The notes below the pieces were generated by a model. It was not told where the DNA came from. It ran no database searches and saw only the letters and a program-made list of their open reading frames with translations. Positions 62,101 to 64,000 of a stretch of 64,000 bases of DNA are shown piece after piece. Numbering within the stretch: the first letter of the stretch is position 1; each line of letters begins with the position of its first letter. The stretch is from Aptenodytes patagonicus. Lineage: Eukaryota > Chordata > Aves > Sphenisciformes > Spheniscidae. The stretch is from NCBI RefSeq assembly GCF_965638725.1, contig NC_134951.1, positions 2,914,001 to 2,978,000 on the forward strand, read 5' to 3'. A program made the position numbers and the translations under genes.

Positions 62101-62918
62101 CAAATACTTTGTCAAGAAAAATTCGTGGATGCAAGACTATAAACTACAGTTGTATTACTTGCCCGCAGATGCCTACAAGCATGCCGGAATCTGTCAGAGA
62201 GCATTAAACCTAAATCTCTGGTTGCTCGCATTATACAAAGTTGAGATCTATAATGATGACGATGTGCTTTTGTTAAAGTTATTCACAAGAAGATGAAAAA
62301 TGTATCACAGATATTGTACCTCATCAGTTCCCCTTTAAGGCTCACGTTACTGTGACATTACATACAAAAAAATAGTGTGCTGATTTCAGTAGTTTTACCA
62401 CTGCTGTCTTAGGGCTCCAGGAACAGAATCCCCCTTGCTTGCCCAAGGGTCGATTACTATGCAGTATACTCCAGCACTCATACACACAGCACATTCATAA
62501 TATGAAACAGCATGAAGTATTTTGACTGCATCTTTCAACACTGCCATGCCTCCTCTTGTTCTTAATGAGGACAATCTCAATCTAACCATAGTTTGTCAAG
62601 AAGGAAGACTCCTTCCCCCAAAACACCAAAACCAAAAAGCAATTGGATCTTGTTTTGGAAATACACATCAAGGCACCTTGTTCTTGTTCTGTCTCTTCCA
62701 CCTCTCTAATCCACCATGTGGCTTTGTAGCAGAACAGTCTATGCAATTCTTAAGCTTTCAGTCTCTTCAGAAGACAGGCTCTCTGCACATCCAACCAGTA
62801 CAGCACACATAAAATGCTGATCCTCCTCTAATGTGTTTTAATCTGAAAATATCTGAGTTTGTAAGAAGAGAGCATTCAAAATTTTTACCTGATAACTGTC
62901 CATTTCATCCTCTTCTTC
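25829..62918 (-). CDS. KIF13B: KIF13B (GAKIN), C-terminal half, 15 exons plus 2 candidate cassette exons
   Basis: Kinesin-3 family plus-end microtubule motor; family members carry DLG/MAGUK cargo and phosphoinositide vesicles. The motor, FHA and first stalk exons lie beyond the window end. The fifteen exons join in phase into 873 residues (numbered here from the first in-window residue). Residues about 11-250 belong to the KIF1-type stalk domain (DUF3694-like; [12 protein letters not shown] is at about 86). Residues 288-331 carry a serine-rich [11 protein letters not shown] / LSGSRQDL segment, and residues 332-415 carry [11 protein letters not shown] and [20 protein letters not shown]. Residues 437-740 are a low-complexity linker with [16 protein letters not shown], and about 740-805 are a CAP-Gly domain. 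This order and the C-terminal CAP-Gly separate KIF13B from KIF13A and KIF1 paralogs. All introns are GT-AG. Exon calls rest on remembered family sequence plus phase agreement. Confidence 0.96.
26122..28763 (-). other. KIF13B intron before the terminal exon
   Basis: 2.6 kb intron, GT-AG. No repeat family recognised apart from a C11 run at 28674-28684. No RNA gene or conserved frame seen. Confidence 0.8.
28764..29784 (-). CDS. KIF13B: KIF13B long penultimate exon: tail linker and start of CAP-Gly
   Basis: 1021 nt, 340 codons plus one base. It starts [19 protein letters not shown] after the acceptor TCTTCTGTTTCAG; the upstream Met at 29826 is intronic. In order: a low-complexity Ser/Pro/Glu linker with the conserved block [19 protein letters not shown], a long poorly conserved stretch, [19 protein letters not shown], an acidic [13 protein letters not shown] segment, then the first half of the CAP-Gly domain ([32 protein letters not shown]). 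The donor CAG|GTAAAATA splits the Gly codon of the GKNDG signature. The linker is the fastest-changing part of the protein. Confidence 0.97.
31326..31388 (-). CDS. KIF13B: KIF13B exon, [15 protein letters not shown]
   Basis: 63-nt exon, 21 codons, phase 0 to 0. Codes [20 protein letters not shown] plus Q; the PRIMVQSAS core matches the mammalian protein. Acceptor CATTCCTGCAG, donor CAG|GTAAGCA. It sits alone between introns of 9.4 kb and 1.5 kb. Confidence 0.93.
31959..32223 (-). mobile_element. CR1 LINE 3' fragment
   Basis: Same family and orientation as the copy at 19781, with the terminal repeat (AATCATAGAATCAT) at 31961-31977 in reverse. A small deletion removes about 12 bp inside CACGTCC|CCTGG relative to 19978-20000. 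About 260 bp long, without coding potential. Confidence 0.93.
36381..36490. repeat. copy 1 of a diverged direct repeat
   Basis: Shares TTTCATTAA.TGC, TTCATTATT, GATTA.TTACTA and TGCATCAGAAGGT.AAAGA, then AGCTGCC and CTGCATTTC, in the same order with the segment about 980 bp away at 37363-37475. An old local duplication or two copies of an unlisted repeat. Confidence 0.6.
37179..37250. repeat. two tandem 36-bp units
   Basis: Each unit reads (t/c)ATAAACAGCTTCATC.GAA.CC followed by T..TTTTAGGTA or TTCTGCTAGTTA. A third partial CATAAAG follows at 37251. Confidence 0.75.
37363..37475. repeat. copy 2 of a diverged direct repeat
   Basis: See the copy at 36381-36490. GCATCAGAAGGTCAAAGACA and GTCTCTGCATTTCTGAAAC lie in the same order and similar spacing. 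Confidence 0.6.
40818..40951 (-). CDS. KIF13B: KIF13B exon, [20 protein letters not shown]
   Basis: 134 nt. Two bases complete the Gly codon, then 44 codons: [20 protein letters not shown] followed by [15 protein letters not shown] and ending SPLAQQ, phase 0. This proline/lysine-rich block is highly conserved in KIF13 tails. Acceptor TTTTCCAACAG, donor CAG|GTAAAAA. The ERV insertion at 41596-42720 lies in the intron just upstream in the transcript. Confidence 0.96.
41591..41595. repeat. 5-bp target-site duplication GCTGG, left copy
   Basis: GCTGG sits directly before the first LTR base (41596), and the same GCTGG directly follows the last LTR base at 42721-42725. This implies that 41596-42720 entered as one unit. 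Confidence 0.75.
41596..42143 (+). mobile_element. ERV long terminal repeat, plus orientation, 3' end missing
   Basis: Starts TGTCCTGGTTTCGGCTGG at 41596 and looks like a common avian ERV LTR: U3 with GGGACGTCATGCTCAGTA, an ATTAAACTG-type poly(A) region at about 42037-42045, then TATCTCAACCC and a G-rich U5 piece. Homology with the LTR at 42494-42720 stops at GTGAGTGAGCAGCTGG (about 42143), so the last 40-50 bp including the terminal CA are absent. It has no coding capacity; the frame at 41841-42134 is chance. It is old proviral DNA in a KIF13B intron. Confidence 0.88.
42144..42493 (-). mobile_element. ERV leader (internal) segment, minus orientation
   Basis: Lies between the two inverted LTRs. 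Read on the minus strand it begins 8 nt after the LTR end with the primer-binding site and continues about 340 nt without a recognisable gag frame. It is therefore the 5' leader of the provirus whose LTR is at 42494-42720. It stops abruptly at the truncated U5 of the opposite LTR. Confidence 0.75.
42468..42485 (-). other. retroviral primer-binding site, tRNA-Lys type
   Basis: Minus strand TGGCGCCCAACGTGGGGC, an exact 18-nt match to the site I know for tRNA-Lys1,2 priming, placed 8 nt inside the LTR end. It points to a betaretrovirus-like (ERVK) leader, although the flanking direct repeat is 5 bp rather than the usual 6. Confidence 0.85.
42494..42720 (-). mobile_element. ERV LTR, minus orientation, internally deleted
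   Basis: On the minus strand it runs from TGTCCTGGTTTCAGCAGG (42720) to ..CAACCACGACA (42494), so both termini are intact (TG..CA). About 165 bp of U3 match the plus-strand LTR at 41596. After GCTCTGCCAGC the sequence jumps to the U5-side GGGTGAGCGAGTGG, so most of U3 and all of R are missing. It is followed by the primer-binding site, so it is a 5' LTR. Confidence 0.88.
43066..43183 (-). CDS. KIF13B: KIF13B exon, [11 protein letters not shown]
   Basis: 118 nt, phase 0 to 1. Codes [20 protein letters not shown] and ends ..GQQNHSPDP plus G. The frame is fixed by [11 protein letters not shown] and by NHSPDP-G, both characteristic of KIF13B; another open frame over the same bases is a shadow. 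The serine in RWES appears to match a second reported MARK site (human about 1410). Acceptor TCCCTCCTAG, donor CGG|GTAAGG. Confidence 0.95.
43258..43352 (-). CDS. KIF13B: candidate KIF13B cassette exon B (95 nt)
   Basis: Acceptor TATCTTTGCAG and donor ATG|GTATGTAAG, both close to consensus. With two bases completing a Gly codon from exon A it reads [17 protein letters not shown], then [12 protein letters not shown], and ends in phase 0 directly before GRWESQQ. Spliced straight to the 51502 exon, its 95 nt would shift the next exon, which then meets a TAG at the start of the 40951 exon. So it is either used together with exon A or gives a truncated product. Confidence 0.6.
43856..44113 (+). 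mobile_element. CR1 LINE 3' fragment, antisense to KIF13B
   Basis: Plus-strand frame [20 protein letters not shown].. through [17 protein letters not shown] to DMV stop, then the CR1 3' UTR with TTGGACTTGATGATCTCAGA and a terminal (ATTCTATG)2 at 44095-44113. It keeps the full C-terminus that the 19781 copy has lost. Confidence 0.93.
44114..51501 (-). other. KIF13B intronic sequence with cassette exon A
   Basis: The only exon-like segment I find is 47893-47941. No repeat family recognised otherwise. The short open frames are without family resemblance. Confidence 0.7.
47893..47941 (-). CDS. KIF13B: candidate KIF13B cassette exon A (49 nt)
   Basis: Not known to me from the family. It has a good acceptor (CTCTTACCCAG) and donor (CAG|GTAAAG). 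It opens in phase 0 as [16 protein letters not shown] plus one base, so alone it shifts the frame. Its phase 1 end fits exactly the phase 1 acceptor of the exon at 43352; with that exon the insert is 144 nt, 48 codons, with no stop. Alternatives are a pseudo-exon or a minor isoform. Confidence 0.5.
51502..51555 (-). CDS. KIF13B: KIF13B exon, [18 protein letters not shown]
   Basis: 54-nt exon, 18 codons, phase 0 to 0, coding [18 protein letters not shown]. Acceptor CTATTTCAG, donor CGG|GTAAGTA. It can splice straight to the GRWESQQ exon at 43183, giving NR-GRWESQQ as in mammalian KIF13B, or to the candidate cassette exon at 47941. Low-complexity serine-rich tail. Confidence 0.93.
52205..52282 (-). 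CDS. KIF13B: KIF13B exon, [21 protein letters not shown]
   Basis: 78 nt, 26 codons, phase 0 to 0. Ends ..[13 protein letters not shown]. The run R-S-L-S-S-P fits the 14-3-3 mode 1 pattern R-S-x-S-x-P. From the literature as I recall it, MARK/PAR-1 phosphorylates human KIF13B near residue 1381, which by alignment is this serine. Acceptor GATTGGCAG, donor CGG|GTGAGTA. Confidence 0.95.
53283..53435 (-). CDS. KIF13B: KIF13B exon, [14 protein letters not shown] to LDRLRQ
   Basis: 153 nt, 51 codons, phase 0 to 0. Codes [19 protein letters not shown], then [17 protein letters not shown] and LTLDRLRQ. It is predicted helical with heptad leucines, a short coiled coil after the beta domain. Acceptor GTCTTCCTAG, donor CAG|GTCTGTT (a weaker +4 to +6). 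Confidence 0.96.
53719..53744. repeat. T11G15 homopolymer junction
   Basis: Eleven T followed by fifteen G on the plus strand (C15 A11 in the transcript) in a KIF13B intron. Prone to slippage and sequencing error. Confidence 0.9.
54422..54514 (-). CDS. KIF13B: KIF13B exon, [14 protein letters not shown]
   Basis: 93 nt, 31 codons, phase 0 to 0. Codes [20 protein letters not shown] followed by [11 protein letters not shown]. The basic and serine-rich start follows the GRQ end of the previous exon. Acceptor CTCCCCACAG, donor GAG|GTGAATA. Confidence 0.95.
56088..56264 (-). CDS. KIF13B: KIF13B exon, [12 protein letters not shown] to VYGRQ
   Basis: 177 nt, 59 codons, phase 0 to 0. Codes [18 protein letters not shown], then [17 protein letters not shown] and [13 protein letters not shown]. 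These alternating hydrophobic strands are the conserved beta-rich part of the KIF1-type domain. Acceptor CTTTGCAG, donor CAG|GTATATC. Confidence 0.95.
57391..57515 (-). CDS. KIF13B: KIF13B exon, [19 protein letters not shown]
   Basis: 125 nt; two bases complete the Ala codon, then 41 codons from [11 protein letters not shown] to HHDSE. It carries the acidic run [17 protein letters not shown]. The donor GAG|GTAAGC is phase 0. It joins to VKAEASWDS, giving the [12 protein letters not shown] junction expected for KIF13B. Confidence 0.95.
58387..58590 (-). pseudogene. possible old reverse-transcriptase relic
   Basis: The minus-strand frame contains [20 protein letters not shown], which lines up with the RT block [20 protein letters not shown] of the CR1 copy at 20786. 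The resemblance is weak outside that block and no 3' end is visible, so it may be coincidence. Confidence 0.25.
58844..58899 (-). CDS. KIF13B: KIF13B exon, [18 protein letters not shown]
   Basis: 56-nt exon, too short to stand out as an open frame. Its first base completes the Trp codon, giving [12 protein letters not shown], and its last base starts an Ala codon. Acceptor CATTTTAG and donor AATG|GTATGTG. This block is nearly invariant in kinesin-3 stalk domains (KIF1/KIF13), so the call is firm despite the size. Confidence 0.95.
60448..60574 (-). CDS. KIF13B: KIF13B exon, [18 protein letters not shown]
   Basis: 127 nt, acceptor phase 1, donor phase 2. Begins by completing an Asp codon, then [17 protein letters not shown], and ends ..[10 protein letters not shown] with TG of a Trp codon that the next exon completes. 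The segment is a hallmark of the KIF13 stalk domain. Acceptor CTTCTCCAG, donor GTG|GTAGGAA. Confidence 0.95.
60911..61010 (-). CDS. KIF13B: KIF13B exon, [12 protein letters not shown]
   Basis: 100 nt, phase 0 to 1. Codes [19 protein letters not shown].. and ends ..LQKLVGKP plus the first base of a GAT codon. It is charged and helical (heptad-like leucines in [11 protein letters not shown]), as expected for the stalk before the KIF1-type domain. Acceptor CTCTTTACAG and donor CTG|GTAAGCC are both strong. Confidence 0.95.
61196..61600 (-). mobile_element. older CR1 LINE 3' fragment
   Basis: In minus orientation: [23 protein letters not shown] frame near 61520-61590, GGAACAGGTTGCCCAGAGAG and GGTTGTGGACTTTCCATCC in the usual order, then AGTGGACCTTGCTTTGGGCA and the GAGGTCACTTCCAACCTCAG 3' end at about 61200. 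It is interrupted by an A/T run at 61377-61408. A different, older subfamily from the copy at 19781. Confidence 0.85.
62889..62918 (-). CDS. KIF13B: KIF13B exon, acidic [10 protein letters not shown]
   Basis: First exon visible in the window: 30 nt, phase 0 to 0, coding [10 protein letters not shown]. The acceptor reads ..TTGGCCTAG and the donor is CAG|GTAAAA. It leads directly into the [11 protein letters not shown] exon. It is a short acidic hinge before the stalk domain. The call rests on splice sites, phase and the DSYQ-DRDLE junction; the exon is small, so it is less certain than the others. Confidence 0.75.
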
Positions 62919-64000
62919 CTAGGCCAAAACATGCAAAACCACATCATTAAATTTTTTTGGTAGCAGGAAACACATCGAATGCAAAAGCTGTAACTGTTTT
63001 AAGCAGTATTAGCAGTCTGAGCTTAGCAATGGCAAAATCATAGAATTAAACCACATTTCCATCCCAAAGATTTGCTGCTATCAGCTGGTCTAAACACAAA
63101 CTAAAATAATCCAACAATTATAATGGAAAAATGTCACAGAAATATAGCTATTAGAATTCTTTATAGCTGGAAGAAGGTGGAATACCTAAATTGTCCTCAG
63201 AAATAAACAGCAGTTATAGCGAAACAACTTGAAACCTGTTGATCCTGGACAGCAAAGAAAAATGTGCTGTTTTACCTGTAAGAGTTAAGTATGAATGTTA
63301 CAGCAAGCACTGAAAATCAAAGTCTGATATAAAGGATTCGAGGTAAGTTTGCTGCAACGTTTAGAGGAGTAAAGTTGTAAACACCTAAGCCAATTAGTTA
63401 GGGAGTTAGAATAACTGTCTGCCACACCAGGAGTTGCAATGTAGACCTTCGACATTTTGATTTCCATTATTTTCTGATGGGAGACGCCACCTTTCATTCT
63501 CGATATGCATCACAAGCAGAGCCACTTGCAATGAGCTTAAGCACAACTGCCACTCCTGCACAGTGAATGGAAAAGCAATGAGGACTCCAGTCCTCCCTGA
63601 GTTCTTACTTATCTATTTAAGTAGTAACAAGCCACTGGAGTCTACTTTTGTATCTTAGTCATGAAAGCAAAAACTTAGCTAAGCTAAAATTAAAAAGCCA
63701 TATAGAAGAGGCATTTTCTTAGTTCAAGGTCTTTAGAAAATCTTTCACATTCCATAGATAGCGATATACTTGAGATAGAGAAATGCTCATAAGGGGACTA
63801 AAAATCCAGGTGTTCAAGTCAGAAGGCTATTGTAAGCAACAGGACTAATAAAGCATTATAGCCCTTTCCCACGTGGGTTCAGTGTCAGACACAACTCACT
63901 AGTCTCTCTCAAGCAGAGCTTAAGTCTTTCTTCTCAAAAGAACTTAGTATTTTGTGGATTGCCAGCTCTGTTGGATATGGTTGAAACTGGACAACAGATC
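62919..64000 (-). other. KIF13B intron running out of the window
   Basis: No exon fitting phase 0 before [10 protein letters not shown] was recognised up to the window end. The minus-strand frame at 63285-63497 shows no kinesin resemblance. Confidence 0.6.

Noticed and set aside
63260..63350. Possible KIF13B exon upstream of [10 protein letters not shown] (AG near 63313, GT near 63276)
   Set aside because: All phases either contain a stop or give a peptide unlike the kinesin stalk.
1..64000. CRISPR arrays, operons, tRNA or rRNA genes
   Set aside because: No regularly spaced repeats, no tRNA cloverleaf boxes and no rRNA motifs seen; the DNA is vertebrate nuclear sequence.

Overview
The window is vertebrate nuclear DNA, most likely from a bird. 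Coding sequence is broken into short GT-AG exons, there are no operons, several CR1 LINE copies end in the ATTCTATG-type 3' end typical of avian CR1, and there is an endogenous retrovirus LTR that looks like an avian family. Species cannot be read from the sequence.

The main gene is the 3' half of KIF13B (GAKIN), a kinesin-3 motor, on the minus strand. Fifteen exons between 62918 and 25829 splice in phase into an open frame of 873 residues. It starts after the motor and FHA regions and ends with a C-terminal CAP-Gly domain (signature GKNDG, last residues SWAN). Two further exons, 47893-47941 (49 nt) and 43258-43352 (95 nt), fit the frame only if used together and would add 48 residues. A 3'UTR of about 5 kb follows, to a poly(A) signal at 20855-20860, with a stronger-placed proximal signal at 25287-25292.

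Left side: bases 1 to about 15250 carry no coding exon I can recognise. About 13300-15250 looks like the 3' end of a plus-strand transcript, with AATAAA at 15187 and 15238. In other vertebrates the gene that converges on KIF13B is HMBOX1, so this is probably its 3'UTR; the identity comes from synteny, not from protein sequence. The 5.6 kb between the two gene ends is GC-rich, full of simple repeats, and holds a young CR1 copy right beside the KIF13B cleavage site.

Mobile elements: five CR1 pieces (about 2226-2714 +, 19781-20790 -, 31959-32223 -, 43856-44113 +, 61196-61600 -) and an unusual retroviral insertion at 41596-42720 inside a KIF13B intron. There the two LTRs lie in inverted orientation, both outer ends are the same LTR terminus, and the whole block is flanked by a 5-bp direct repeat GCTGG. 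This insertion and the paired cassette exons are the observations most worth checking.
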